This document shows positions 53,077 to 62,597 of a stretch of 64,000 nucleotides of DNA, in pieces (the stretch's first letter is position 1; every line of letters begins with the position of its first letter). Source of the DNA: Porticoccus sp963974675 (GTDB lineage Bacteria; Pseudomonadota; Gammaproteobacteria; Pseudomonadales; Porticoccaceae); the NCBI GenBank assembly GCA_963974675.1, contig CAXBDQ010000003.1, positions 1 to 64,000 of the forward strand, written 5' to 3'. Both the position numbers and the translations under genes were made by a program. The notes beneath the pieces were generated by a model. It had not been told where the DNA came from. It did not search any database and worked only from the letters and a program-made list of their open reading frames with translations.

Positions 53077-53493
53077 TTAGGTCTTTTTATCGAGTGTTTC
53101 AAACAGCTTCATTCCAACAATCATCGCTACAATGAAAATGACAATGTTGGGTTTTAAAGTAGCTAAACTGACAATAGCAGGCCCCGGGCATAAACCACTC
53201 AGACCCCATCCCACTCCAAACAGTATTGCTCCAATAATTAGGCGGGCATCAATAATTCGGTTCGTTGGTATTGAAAATGATGACTCGAATAGTGGTTTTT
53301 GGCGAGATAAAACAAATTTGTAACCAATAGTTGTCACCAATAAAGCCCCAGCCATAACAAACACTAGGGTTGGATCCCAGTTTCCTGATATGTCCAAGAA
53401 ACCTTGCACCCGCCTGGGATTAACCATTTCAGAGACTATAAGTCCTATGCCAAATATTGCTCCGCTGGCAAAGGCCGACACTGTGTTTTTCAT
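53077..53493 (-). CDS. YeeE/YedE-family sulfur transport half-protein (PmpB-like)
   Basis: The 138-residue membrane protein has about four helices and the family motif GVGWGLSGLCPGPAIVSL, which holds a conserved cysteine near residue 102. YeeE/YedE proteins carry thiosulfate or related sulfur compounds across the inner membrane; short ones occur as pairs such as PmpA/PmpB of the BigR regulon in Xylella and Agrobacterium. It is the last gene of a four-gene minus-strand cluster, 10 bases after its partner. The substrate is inferred. Confidence 0.85.
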   Translation of the reverse strand: MKNTVSAFASGAIFGIGLIVSEMVNPRRVQGFLDISGNWDPTLVFVMAGALLVTTIGYKFVLSRQKPLFESSFSIPTNRIIDARLIIGAILFGVGWGLSGLCPGPAIVSLATLKPNIVIFIVAMIVGMKLFETLDKKT

Positions 53494-53503
53494 GAATCGT
53501 CTC

Positions 53504-53923
53504 CTACTGAAATTGACTTAATACAGCAACTGCCAGCATACCTGAGCTGATGAAAACTCCTGTCGCTACCAAAGATCTGGGAGAAAAGCGGGCAACACCA
53601 CACACGCCATGTCCACTTGTGCAGCCACTCCCAAGCCGACTACCAAAACCCACTAACAATCCTGCCACTACCAGCCAAAATGTGTTGCTTTCAATATCCA
53701 GTGGAATGGGGCGATAGAACCAGTGCACTAAAAGGCCACTAAATAATAGTCCGCCGATAAAAGCCCATTGCCATGAAAACGAAGAGCTTGGTTTTAACGT
53801 GCTGGCAAAAATGCTGCTAACACCTGCGATTCTGCCAAGGGTGATCATCATTAATACGGCGGCTAATCCAATTAGTGCTCCACCGAGTAGTGCGGAGGGC
53901 CAGAAAAATTCAACGATGGTCAT
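53504..53923 (-). CDS. YeeE/YedE-family sulfur transport half-protein (PmpA-like)
   Basis: The 139-residue membrane protein has about four helices and the conserved motif GSGCTSGHGVCGVARFSPRS with two cysteines near 108 and 115. It pairs with the following PmpB-like gene; together they make a two-part transporter like full-length YeeE. Its start overlaps the stop of the persulfide dioxygenase gene by 4 bases (ATGA), which points to coupled translation. The transported species is likely a sulfur compound, inferred from family and context. Confidence 0.87.
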   Translation of the reverse strand: MTIVEFFWPSALLGGALIGLAAVLMMITLGRIAGVSSIFASTLKPSSSFSWQWAFIGGLLFSGLLVHWFYRPIPLDIESNTFWLVVAGLLVGFGSRLGSGCTSGHGVCGVARFSPRSLVATGVFISSGMLAVAVLSQFQ

Positions 53924-54606
53924 GAGCCTCTCCCACAGCGCAAGTTTGCTGGAATGGCTATGTCCATCATTTTTGGGTCAGGTAAGTTAAGGTTGTTCAT
54001 GATCTGGATGTATTCATCTCGACTTTTTCCTGAAAAACGGGGGTTGTAGGATTTTTCTTCAGCAACACTGCTTGCTGTCCATCCTTTGTAATCATGACCA
54101 GGGTAAATCAATGTTTCGTCTGGCAGGGTGAACAATTTGTTGTTGATGCTATCCCAGGACTTGCCAGGATCTCCGCCTTGGAAATCAGTTCTTCCCGTAC
54201 CACGAATAAGCAGAACATCCCCGGTAAACACCTTACCTTCGGTATAAAAGCTAAATGATTCGTTTGTGTGACCAGGGGTGTACAACGCTTTTAAGTGTAT
54301 TTTTCCAACTTCGATCACTTGACCGTCTTCTATTTTTTCTAATATACATTGAGCGGCAGTGTATTCACCCATCATCGTTGAGCATCCGGTAGCATCATGT
54401 AACTCACCAAGAGCGGTAATGTGATCTGCATGGGTATGGGTGTCGATGGCGACTACTAACTTTAACTGGAGCTGTTCAAGTAAGGTTAGGTATTGAGATG
54501 TATTCTCTAAGACGGGATCAATAATGACGGTTTTCTGTGTTTTCTCGCAGGCCAGCAGGTAAGTATAGGTGCCTGATGATTGGTGAAATAGCTGCCTAAA
54601 ATGCAT
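53920..54606 (-). CDS. MBL-fold persulfide dioxygenase (ETHE1/Blh-like)
   Basis: ETHE1-type enzymes oxidise glutathione persulfide to sulfite and glutathione using a single iron. The 228-residue protein has the metal motif HTHADH with its extended form DTHTHADHITALGELHDATG, plus YTPGHTNES, DVLLIRGTGRTDFQGGD and YPGHDYKGWTASS, which are typical of persulfide dioxygenases rather than glyoxalase II. The start is ATG 54606, which has GGAGGAG a few bases upstream; an in-frame TTG at 54618 is less likely. It overlaps the TauE gene end. In other bacteria the group is under BigR/SqrR, which is not present here. Confidence 0.92.
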   Translation of the reverse strand: MHFRQLFHQSSGTYTYLLACEKTQKTVIIDPVLENTSQYLTLLEQLQLKLVVAIDTHTHADHITALGELHDATGCSTMMGEYTAAQCILEKIEDGQVIEVGKIHLKALYTPGHTNESFSFYTEGKVFTGDVLLIRGTGRTDFQGGDPGKSWDSINNKLFTLPDETLIYPGHDYKGWTASSVAEEKSYNPRFSGKSRDEYIQIMNNLNLPDPKMMDIAIPANLRCGRGS

Positions 54607-55465
54607 GTTCTCCTCCAATATATTGAAAAAGCATAATGATGCTTATGCTGAATAATGCGACGGTAAAAATTTGTTGTAACAAGGGTCCAGCAAGCTTACC
54701 TGCCAGAACCCGGCCTAGGAGCATGCCTAATAATGAGCCAGCTCCAAATCCCAATGCAGCATTATTCTCGATCAATATTGGTAAGCCGTTTAACGCGCCC
54801 CCGGATATACCAATCATGGCGATAATAGCTAGTGAACTGCCTACGGCATAGGGCATATTCATACGAACCACAAACATGAGTGCTGGTACAATTAAAAAGC
54901 CGCCACCTACGCCAAAAAAACCACTCATGATGCCTGTGATCGCACCTGCAGCCACCAGTGCGATAGCGCAAGGAATGGTAAAACCTATTTTCCCGTCAGG
55001 CGAGTAGCGGCAAATGCCAGACTGGCCTTCCATGACAAGATCTGCCCTGACAATTTTGCTCGATTTTTCGTTAAAAGACTGCCACCCGATTCTAGCTGCC
55101 ATGATCATTGCCAGAGTAGCAAACCCTAACATACGGTAGTTTTCTGGGGTAATAGAGCCGAGTTTTAGCCCGACTGGTGCTGAAAGAATACCAGCGACAC
55201 CAAAAATAATAGTGGGCCGTAGCAGAAGGAGTTGTTTTTTGTATGCCGAAAATGCTCCTATTAAAGCCGTGATACCGACAACAAATAATGAAATGGGTAC
55301 TGCAGAGGCCATGTCCAGCCCGACGATATAGATAAGTAATGGAATAGCGAACAGTGAACCACCACTACCGGTAAGTCCGAGTGCAAATCCAACTGTTATG
55401 CCCGCTGTCAGGGCAATTAAAACTTCTAGTAGCATAGAGTGGTTTATAGGTGAATCTAACACCAA
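54596..55465 (-). CDS. TauE/SafE-family sulfite/organosulfonate permease
   Basis: The 289-residue protein has about eight helices in two repeats, each with the family glycine motif: GLTGSGGSLFAIPLLIYIVG near the N-terminus and MSGFFGVGGGFLIVPALMFV in the second half. TauE/SafE proteins export sulfite or move sulfonates and similar anions. As first gene of the persulfide cluster it may export the sulfite formed by the dioxygenase. The GTG start at 55465 has GAAGG very close upstream; ATG 55435 is an alternative without a ribosome site. Confidence 0.88.
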   Translation of the reverse strand: MVLDSPINHSMLLEVLIALTAGITVGFALGLTGSGGSLFAIPLLIYIVGLDMASAVPISLFVVGITALIGAFSAYKKQLLLLRPTIIFGVAGILSAPVGLKLGSITPENYRMLGFATLAMIMAARIGWQSFNEKSSKIVRADLVMEGQSGICRYSPDGKIGFTIPCAIALVAAGAITGIMSGFFGVGGGFLIVPALMFVVRMNMPYAVGSSLAIIAMIGISGGALNGLPILIENNAALGFGAGSLLGMLLGRVLAGKLAGPLLQQIFTVALFSISIIMLFQYIGGEHAF

Positions 55466-55636
55466 CCTTCACGGTAATGACAAGACAGAGTAACAAGATG
55501 AGAGGCAACATGTTATCGCCGCCAAAGTTTATGTCATTGTTAAAGTGTCTCTTTTGCAATTGTAGCTGCAGCAAGGGCAATGGCTACGCTGTAGGTATTC
55601 TACAAAAAAATGGAACAACGCTTCTTGGCGTAAAAC

Positions 55637-56323
55637 CTAACTGTCAACACCACCATGTGACAATGACCATTCAACCGGTGAGTTAAGAAAAGACTCTATT
55701 TCGACGATGGACTGAGTGTCCATCTGATTGCTTTCTTTGCAGACCTTTAAAACATCCCACCAAGTAGTGAGTGAATGTAGGTTAATGCCAGCCTCCGCGA
55801 GATTTTGTCTTGTGTCTGGGAAAATATCATAAAAGAAGATCACAAAAGTATCTGTAACTTCAGCGCCTGCTTTACGTAAAGCGTCGCAGAAGGTGATTTT
55901 ACTGCCACCATCTGTTGTGAGGTCCTCTACAAGAAGCACCTTAGAGCCTTCCTTAAGATACCCCTCAATTTGCGCGTCACGACCAAAACCCTTAGGTTTT
56001 TTGCGAACGTATTGCATAGGTAGCGATAGGCGTTCGGCAAGCCAGGCAGCGAAGGGGATACCCGCTGTTTCACCGCCGGCAACAGCATCAATAGACTCAA
56101 ACCCGATGTCACGCATAATAATAGACGCGCCAAAATCCATCAATGCGGAGCGTACGCGTGGGTATGAGATGATTTTGCGGCAATCAATATAAACTGGGCT
56201 AGCTTTACCTGAGGTCAGTATGTACGGGTCATTAGGGCGGAAATTGATAGCTCCAATTTCAAGCAACATTTTGGCACTTAACTCAGCGATCAGCTGCTTG
56301 TCGGGAAAGCTATTAACAGACAT
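55637..56323 (-). CDS. pyrE: Orotate phosphoribosyltransferase
   Basis: PyrE joins orotate and PRPP to form OMP in pyrimidine synthesis. The 228-residue protein has the PRPP-binding motif VLLVEDLTTDGGSKITF, the GGETAGIPFAAWLAERL segment and the catalytic-loop region YVRKKPKGFGRDAQIEG. Length is typical. The ribosome site AAGGAG lies before the ATG. The C-terminal tail is a little longer than in E. coli PyrE. No rph or crc gene is adjacent, unlike in many relatives. Confidence 0.96.
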   Translation of the reverse strand: MSVNSFPDKQLIAELSAKMLLEIGAINFRPNDPYILTSGKASPVYIDCRKIISYPRVRSALMDFGASIIMRDIGFESIDAVAGGETAGIPFAAWLAERLSLPMQYVRKKPKGFGRDAQIEGYLKEGSKVLLVEDLTTDGGSKITFCDALRKAGAEVTDTFVIFFYDIFPDTRQNLAEAGINLHSLTTWWDVLKVCKESNQMDTQSIVEIESFLNSPVEWSLSHGGVDS

Positions 56324-56736
56324 ACAAACTCCTTAGAAACTAACTATATTAGGTTTGCCATGGCGCCAATCATTCAACGTCCTCTATAGTCCCAGAAATG
56401 CAGAGTATAGGAGTTTCGCATGTGCAAGATGATGGCCAGGACGAGAAAGGGTGAATTCTGCCAGAAGAGGCCGCCATAATCCATTGAAAGCAAGGGGATG
56501 ATCTTAGCGACATGAAGGATTTCCTTCTGACCTAATTATTGAATTTAACATAATATACATTATGCGCAGTTGTATTTGGGGCCATACAGACTTAAAGATT
56601 TATATCGTGCTACAAAAATTAGCTATATAGGAATCTTTACGGTGACGGTTGATGTAGGTATTTGAGCCTACCTCTATCGAGAATAGGCTTTAGGGGTTGT
56701 TTTTTAGTTAGAAGTTCACGAAACCAAACAAACCAT
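56324..56736. other. Intergenic region between gorA and pyrE, no recognised gene
   Basis: These 413 bases show no gene on either strand. A short imperfect hairpin, GTAGGT/GCCTAC near 56655-56672, lies about 65-80 bases after the gorA stop on the minus strand. An AT-rich patch at 56540-56570 could hold a pyrE promoter. Nothing more can be assigned. Confidence 0.45.
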
Positions 56737-58095
56737 CTATCTCATAGTGACAAATTCTTCGGCTGCCGTTGGGTGGATGCCAATGGTGTCATCAAAGTCA
56801 GCTTTTGTTGCTCCTGCTTTCATGGCGACAGCGATACCTTGAATAATTTCCCCGGCATTCTCTCCCACCATATGACAGCCTACGACAACATTGGTGTTCT
56901 CAATCACAATCATTTTCATAAAGATCTTACTGCTACCACCACCGAGGGTTTCCTTCATGGGTCTAAATCGACTACGGTAAACACATATATTATCTGTGTG
57001 TTTTTCTCTCGCTTGCTCTTCTGTGAGGCCAACGGAAGCTGAGTTAGGTTGACTAAACACTGCAGTAGGAATATTAGAATAATCCAGTGAGGTGGATTCT
57101 CCTGTTGTCAGGGTTTTCGTTAATGCCATGCCTTCTGCAATAGCGACTGGGGTCAGCTCAACACGACCAATGACATCTCCCAAGGCGTAGATAGAGGGTT
57201 CGGATGTTTGGTAGTACTCATCCACAACAACGGTACCACCATCTTTTGTTTTAACGTTGGTGTTTTCCAAACCAAGTGCATCCACATTGGGCTTACGGCC
57301 GGTGGCATACATGACCAATCCCGCCTCCAGAGTTTCGCCATTATTGAACTGCACGCGGAAATTTTCTTTGTCAGCTGCTGTATTACCAAGAGCGGTTATA
57401 TTCTCTATTTCAGTTGAGAAGTGTAGCTTAACCCCTTGATTTTCAATTTCTTCTTTGAGAATTTCTCGTAGCTCTTGATCAAAACCCCGTAAAAATAATG
57501 GTCCACGATAAACTAGGTGTGTATCAACGCCTAGACCATTAAAGATACCAGCAAATTCAATGGCGATATAACCACCGCCAACAATCACAATTCGCTCGGG
57601 CAGTTTATCCAGGTAAAACGCTTCATTTGAAGTGATAACCAAATCACTACCGGGGAACTCTGGCACAAAAGGAGTGCCTCCAGTGGCTATAAGAATATTT
57701 TTACAACTGTATTGCTTTCCGTTCACTTCAATACAGTGGGGATCAACAATGGTTGCCCTGCCCTCATGGAGTTCCACACCGGCGCCATCCAACAAGTTGC
57801 CGTAGATACCGTTGAGTCGTTCAATTTCCTTATTCTTGTTTTCGCGAAGCTTGTTCCAATCGAAGCTCTTTGTGCCTAGCTCCCAACCAAAACCTTTCGC
57901 GGCTTCAAATTCCTCTGAAAATGCTGAGGCATAAACAAAAAGTTTTTTGGGAACACAACCAACGTTGACGCAGGTACCACCCAGATATTGAGATTCTGCT
58001 ATACCAACACGAAGCCCCTGTTGGGAACACATTCTAGCTGTACGTACACCACCAGAACCGGCACCAATAACAAATAAGTCAAAATCGTAGGACAT
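56737..58095 (-). CDS. gorA: Glutathione-disulfide reductase
   Basis: Gor reduces oxidised glutathione with NADPH. The 452-residue flavoenzyme has the FAD motif VIGAGSGGVRTARM, the redox disulfide in GGTCVNVGCVPKK, the NADPH-domain motif GGGYIAIEFAGIF followed by arginines (YRGPLFLRGFD) that favour NADPH, MYATGRKPNV, and the C-terminal interface HPTAAEEFVTMR with the active-site His. All key residues are intact. It supplies glutathione for the glutathione transferase and the persulfide dioxygenase in this window, a link that is inferred. Confidence 0.97.
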   Translation of the reverse strand: MSYDFDLFVIGAGSGGVRTARMCSQQGLRVGIAESQYLGGTCVNVGCVPKKLFVYASAFSEEFEAAKGFGWELGTKSFDWNKLRENKNKEIERLNGIYGNLLDGAGVELHEGRATIVDPHCIEVNGKQYSCKNILIATGGTPFVPEFPGSDLVITSNEAFYLDKLPERIVIVGGGYIAIEFAGIFNGLGVDTHLVYRGPLFLRGFDQELREILKEEIENQGVKLHFSTEIENITALGNTAADKENFRVQFNNGETLEAGLVMYATGRKPNVDALGLENTNVKTKDGGTVVVDEYYQTSEPSIYALGDVIGRVELTPVAIAEGMALTKTLTTGESTSLDYSNIPTAVFSQPNSASVGLTEEQAREKHTDNICVYRSRFRPMKETLGGGSSKIFMKMIVIENTNVVVGCHMVGENAGEIIQGIAVAMKAGATKADFDDTIGIHPTAAEEFVTMR

Positions 58096-58119
58096 GGAAG
58101 CTCTCTTTTCTTTATTTCG

Positions 58120-59502
58120 TTAACTGTCTTTAAACCAAGCCAATTTATCATGTAGAGACACTACAGATCCGACAATAATTAATGTCGGTGCCTTGGCCCC
58201 TCCCACACGCACTTTTTCAGGCAATGTATTGATGTCACCTATAAATACACGTTGCCATGCTGTTGTACCCTTCTCAATTAATGCTGCAGGTGTTGTGGGT
58301 GCCATACCGTGTACCATTAATTGCTTACAAATGGTTTCAAGGCCATTCAGCCCCATATAAAATACGAGGGTTTGATTTGGTGTAATCAATTCTGACCAAT
58401 TCAGATCAAAGGCATTATCTTTCTGATGCCCTGTAATAAAACGGACGGATTGTGCGTGGTCACGATGTGTAAGGGGAATGCCGGCATAACATGCGCAGCC
58501 TGACGCCGCGGTAATACCGGGAACTACTTGGAAGGGCACGCCATTATCTGCCAGATGGGCAATTTCCTCCCCTCCCCGACCAAAGATGAACGGATCTCCT
58601 CCCTTGAGACGAAGTACACGATTACCTTGTTTGGCGAACTCGACCAGCTTTTCGTTTATGTTGTCCTGAGAAACGGGATGGTCACCTGCTGTTTTTCCGA
58701 CATACATCAGCTCAGCATCTCTTCGTACCAAAGCGAGAACTTCTTTGGATACCAAACGATCGTAGAGCACAATATCCGCCTGCTGCATCAACCGGAGTGC
58801 CCGAAAAGTCAAAAGATCAGGATCGCCAGGGCCACCGCCCACAAGGTAGACCTCTCCTAATGAGGCCGTATGTGGCTCATCGATTTTTTGTTGAAGTCGT
58901 GATTCGGCAGCACCTAATTTTTCACTGAAAACTAACTCGGCAATCTCTCCTGAGAAGACATCTTCCCAAAATGCTTTACGGCTATTGCTGTCAGGAATTT
59001 TTTCTTTCACTCGTGGACGAAACTTACCTGCGAGCTTGGCCAACTTACCATAACCCGCTGGCACAAGGGCTTCCAAGCGGGTTCTTAATATCCTAGCCAG
59101 AACAGGTGCTGTACCGCCACTACTAATGGCGATCTGTATAGGTGATCGGTCCACAACAGACGGGAAAATAACCGTACATAGTTTTGGTTGATCCACGACG
59201 TTAACGGGAATATTTAACTTTTGAGCTTGCTCTGAAACCTGTTTATTCAGCTGTTTATTATTGGTGGCTGCGATCACTAACACCGCAGCGTCAAGGTCCT
59301 CGTTTTTGAATTTTCTCTGATGAAGGTTCAGTGAGTGCTTTGTTGATAACTGCTGTATAGCAGCATTGATTTCAGGAGCAATCAATTCAACCGTTGCTCC
59401 GGAATCTAATAGTTGTCGGAGTTTCCTAAGTGCTGTTGACCCACCGCCCACCATGACGCAGCGACGGCCTTGAAGATTGTGGAATAACGGCAGTAAATCC
59501 AT
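58120..59502 (-). CDS. cysG: Siroheme synthase CysG
   Basis: CysG makes siroheme from uroporphyrinogen III for sulfite and nitrite reductases. The protein (460 residues from this start) has an N-terminal dehydrogenase/ferrochelatase half with CVMVGGGSTALRKLRQLL and SSGGTAPVLARILRTRLE, and a C-terminal methyltransferase half with VYLVGGGPGDPDLLTFRALRLM, the YDRLVS motif and LRLKGGDPFIFGRGGEE. All three activities seem intact. ATG 59502 (MDLLPLFHNLQGR) matches E. coli CysG; a TTG at 59550 overlapping the serS stop would add 16 residues. It follows serS, as in Pseudomonas. Confidence 0.95.
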   Translation of the reverse strand: MDLLPLFHNLQGRRCVMVGGGSTALRKLRQLLDSGATVELIAPEINAAIQQLSTKHSLNLHQRKFKNEDLDAAVLVIAATNNKQLNKQVSEQAQKLNIPVNVVDQPKLCTVIFPSVVDRSPIQIAISSGGTAPVLARILRTRLEALVPAGYGKLAKLAGKFRPRVKEKIPDSNSRKAFWEDVFSGEIAELVFSEKLGAAESRLQQKIDEPHTASLGEVYLVGGGPGDPDLLTFRALRLMQQADIVLYDRLVSKEVLALVRRDAELMYVGKTAGDHPVSQDNINEKLVEFAKQGNRVLRLKGGDPFIFGRGGEEIAHLADNGVPFQVVPGITAASGCACYAGIPLTHRDHAQSVRFITGHQKDNAFDLNWSELITPNQTLVFYMGLNGLETICKQLMVHGMAPTTPAALIEKGTTAWQRVFIGDINTLPEKVRVGGAKAPTLIIVGSVVSLHDKLAWFKDS

Positions 59503-59546
59503 AAAATAATTGTGGCCCAGTTTGGTGTTATCTCCGGTTGGCTGTA

Positions 59547-60833
59547 TCAACCAATGCGAGTTTGTCCACCCATATAACCTTGGAGCACTTCAGGCACCTC
59601 GATGGAACCATCTTCTTGTTGATAGTTTTCCATCACTGCGAGGAGTGTTCTCCCCACAGCTAAACCGGAACCGTTGAGTGTATTCAATAATTCAGGCTTA
59701 CCAGTTTCTGGGTTGCGCCAACGTGCTTTAAGGCGACGGGCCTGAAAATCCCGAAAATTACTGCAGGAAGAAATTTCCCGATAACGTTGTTGAGAAGGCA
59801 GCCAAACTTCAATGTCATATGTGCGGGCAGAGGAGAAACCAATATCACCGCCACACAAAATCACTGTTCTGTAGGGTAAACCCAACTTTTGCAAAAGAGC
59901 TTCAGCATGGCCCGTTAGCTGCTCCAGTGCTTCAGTGGAATCTTCCGGCTTTACAAATTGAACCATCTCTACTTTTTCAAACTGGTGCTGACGAATCATG
60001 CCGCGCGTATCTTTGCCGTAGCTTCCGGCTTCACTTCGGAAACAAGGCGTATGACAAGTGAATTTCACGGGTAACTGGTCGGCATCAACAATTTCATCGC
60101 GGTATATGTTAGTTACAGGTACTTCTGCGGTAGGGATAAGATAAAGGCCCCTATCATCTTCAAGTTTGAAAAGATCTTCTTCAAACTTGGGGAGCTGACC
60201 CGTGCCATAGAGGGAATCACGGTTCACCACATAGGGAACGTTGATCTCTTCATAACCATGCTCCAGCTGATGGGTGTCGAGCATAAACTGGACCAATGCT
60301 CTGTGCATACGTGCGATGCCCCCACGCATAACGGCAAAACGTGAACCGGTAATTTTCGCGGCTGTTTCAAAATCCAATAATCCTGAATTCGCACCCAAAT
60401 CGACATGGTCTTTTATATCAAAATCAAACTGACGAGGTTCACCCCAGCGACGTATTTCAACATTGTCGTCTTCAGAAGTACCTGAGGGAACCTCACTATC
60501 AGGCAAGTTGGGAATTCCACTGAGGTAATTCTCTAGTTGGTTTTGCAACTCACCCAGCTCTTCTTCTGCCTGGAGACAGGATTTTTTTAGCTCCTCACCT
60601 TTTGCCTTCAACGGTGCAATATCTTCACCCCTGGCTTTGGCTTCACCCATAGCTTTACCCATGGACTTAGCATAGGCATTGCGTTCGGATTGTAGTGATT
60701 GAGCCTTATCCTGTAATTGGCGGCGAAGGCCTTCCAGTTCTTTTAGTTTTTTAACATCTAAGATAAAACCGCGAACGGCAAGTTTTTCAGCAATAGTTTC
60801 GGGGTCAGAGCGAACGAGTTTTGGATCCAACAT
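59547..60833 (-). CDS. serS: Seryl-tRNA synthetase
   Basis: SerS charges tRNA-Ser and tRNA-Sec. The 428-residue class II enzyme has an N-terminal coiled-coil arm (about 30-100), motif 2 CFRSEAGSYGKDTRGMIRQH and motif 3 TLNGSGLAVGRTLLAVMENY. Length is typical. It lies 16 bases after crcB in the conserved lolA-rarA-crcB-serS-cysG order, so the genes are probably one transcript. Confidence 0.98.
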   Translation of the reverse strand: MLDPKLVRSDPETIAEKLAVRGFILDVKKLKELEGLRRQLQDKAQSLQSERNAYAKSMGKAMGEAKARGEDIAPLKAKGEELKKSCLQAEEELGELQNQLENYLSGIPNLPDSEVPSGTSEDDNVEIRRWGEPRQFDFDIKDHVDLGANSGLLDFETAAKITGSRFAVMRGGIARMHRALVQFMLDTHQLEHGYEEINVPYVVNRDSLYGTGQLPKFEEDLFKLEDDRGLYLIPTAEVPVTNIYRDEIVDADQLPVKFTCHTPCFRSEAGSYGKDTRGMIRQHQFEKVEMVQFVKPEDSTEALEQLTGHAEALLQKLGLPYRTVILCGGDIGFSSARTYDIEVWLPSQQRYREISSCSNFRDFQARRLKARWRNPETGKPELLNTLNGSGLAVGRTLLAVMENYQQEDGSIEVPEVLQGYMGGQTRIG

Positions 60834-60849
60834 GAGGTTTGGGGCATTC

Positions 60850-61221
60850 CTAAAGCAAGCGGGTCACAACAATTGCACCAAGCGTTCCCGCTAGACACAA
60901 CACAACATTTAGGGCGACATAAGCTGCCGCCAGCGCAAGGTGGCCATTTTGCCACAAAGCAAGGGTATCAAGCGAGAACGTAGAAAAGGTGGTGAAAGCG
61001 CCAAGAAATCCGACCATTAGTAAGTTGCGTAATTCAGCGGGAAGTACACCTCGCTCAATAATGAGTACATAGAAGAAGCCCATAAGAATGGATCCCAGAA
61101 CGTTAACCACTAAGGTGCCCATGGGGAGACGTCCACCGAACATAGGGAATACGGCTGCATTAACAGCAAACCGGCCCACAGCACCTAATGCACCACCTAA
61201 AGCCACAGCTAACCATTGCAT
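60850..61221 (-). CDS. crcB: Fluoride ion channel CrcB (Fluc)
   Basis: CrcB exports fluoride as a dual-topology dimer. The 123-residue protein has four helices, the GGALGAVGRFAVN start, the LPMGTLVVNVLGSILMGFF motif with the pore Asn, and the GFLGAFTTFSTFSLDT signature with the central sodium-site and phenylalanine-box residues. No fluoride riboswitch was recognised upstream; it lies directly against rarA with a one-base overlap. Confidence 0.95.
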   Translation of the reverse strand: MQWLAVALGGALGAVGRFAVNAAVFPMFGGRLPMGTLVVNVLGSILMGFFYVLIIERGVLPAELRNLLMVGFLGAFTTFSTFSLDTLALWQNGHLALAAAYVALNVVLCLAGTLGAIVVTRLL

Positions 61222-62597
61222 TATGAGTTCTCGTTTCTCTTGTCGTGAGTTTCTTTCATATCAACCTCAGTAGCGGCATAGCGTTGTTGAGGGCTATTTT
61301 CATTGAGGGTTCTTAGGTGATTCAGCTTTTCAGAAATCTTCTGTTCCAAACCGCGATCTGTTGGAAAATAATAACGTGTATTTTGCAATTTTTCCGGAAA
61401 ATAGTTTTCCCCAGGAGCAAAAGCTCCAGGCTCATTATGGGCATAACGGTAATCGGCACCATAATCGAGCTCTTTCATCAATTTTGTCGGCGCATTTCGT
61501 AAATGTAATGGAACATCATAGCTGGGCATTTTACGTATATCTGCTCTGGCCGCATTAAATGCGCTATAAACGGCATTGCTTTTAGGCGCAGAGGCTAGAT
61601 ACATAATAGCTTGGGCGATAGTTAGCTCACCTTCGGGACTACCCAATCGTTCTTGTGTATCCCAAGCATTGAGAGACAAGGTTAATGCTCTAGGATCGGC
61701 ATTTCCAATATCCTCACTGGCCATACGAACCACCCGACGGGCGATATAAAGTGGATCACAGCCACCATCTATCATTCGAGAAAACCAGTACAACGCGGCA
61801 TCAGGAGAGGAACCACGAACGGCCTTGTGTAAAGCTGATATTTGATCATAAAAATATTCCCCGCCTTTATCGAAACGGCGGCTATCTGTGACGAGAACTT
61901 CCTGTAACGTAGTTTTTTCTATAGTGCCCTCTTGGGCAAGATCACTGGCTATTTCGAGTAAGTTTAGGGCTTTTCTAGCATCACCATCTGCTGCGCTGGC
62001 AAGCAGTTGGATGGCCTCGTCTGTGATATTCAGCTGGCGGCGGCCCAAACCAATGTCATCATCGTTAAGTGCTCGATGAATAATTCTGCAAATATCCTCG
62101 GGTTCCAGGCTACGAAGGACGTACACCCTGCAACGTGAAAGCAGTGCATTATTCAGTTCAAAAGAGGGGTTTTCCGTCGTTGCCCCAATTAACACTACGG
62201 TGCCCTCCTCTACATAAGGTAGAAAAGCATCCTGTTGTGACTTATTGAAACGGTGTACCTCATCCACGAACAATATAGTCTTACGGCCACGGACATCTCG
62301 CTCTTCCTCGGCGCGGTCTACTGCAGCACGGATTTCTTTTACACCCGACAAAACTGCCGATATCGCTTCCAAATGAGCATCGACAGATTGGGCAATAATT
62401 TTGGCTAAGGTTGTTTTACCAACACCCGGTGGCCCCCAAAAAACCATGGAGTGAAGCTGTCCAGCAGAAATAGCCTCGCGGAGTGATTTTCCTTCACCCA
62501 CTAAATGGGCCTGGCCAGAAAAAGCCTCTAAAGAGTGGGGCCGCATTCTTGAAGCAAGAGGCTGATAGACCTCTTGGCTAAACAGATCATTACTCAT
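61221..62597 (-). CDS. rarA: Replication-associated AAA+ ATPase RarA (MgsA)
   Basis: RarA acts at stalled replication forks and helps their repair. The 458-residue protein has the Walker A GPPGVGKTTLAKIIA, Walker B ILFVDEVHRFNKSQQDAFLP, sensor 1 GATTENPSFELN and the C-terminal tetramerisation domain including SEDIGNADPRAL and PKSNAVYSAFNAA. The start overlaps the lolA end by 8 bases. The gene order lolA-rarA is found in many proteobacteria, including E. coli. Confidence 0.97.
   Translation of the reverse strand: MSNDLFSQEVYQPLASRMRPHSLEAFSGQAHLVGEGKSLREAISAGQLHSMVFWGPPGVGKTTLAKIIAQSVDAHLEAISAVLSGVKEIRAAVDRAEEERDVRGRKTILFVDEVHRFNKSQQDAFLPYVEEGTVVLIGATTENPSFELNNALLSRCRVYVLRSLEPEDICRIIHRALNDDDIGLGRRQLNITDEAIQLLASAADGDARKALNLLEIASDLAQEGTIEKTTLQEVLVTDSRRFDKGGEYFYDQISALHKAVRGSSPDAALYWFSRMIDGGCDPLYIARRVVRMASEDIGNADPRALTLSLNAWDTQERLGSPEGELTIAQAIMYLASAPKSNAVYSAFNAARADIRKMPSYDVPLHLRNAPTKLMKELDYGADYRYAHNEPGAFAPGENYFPEKLQNTRYYFPTDRGLEQKISEKLNHLRTLNENSPQQRYAATEVDMKETHDKRNENS

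Noticed and set aside
55365..55686. Short frames on both strands between the TauE gene and pyrE
   Set aside because: They overlap the starts or ends of real genes in other frames and show no domains.
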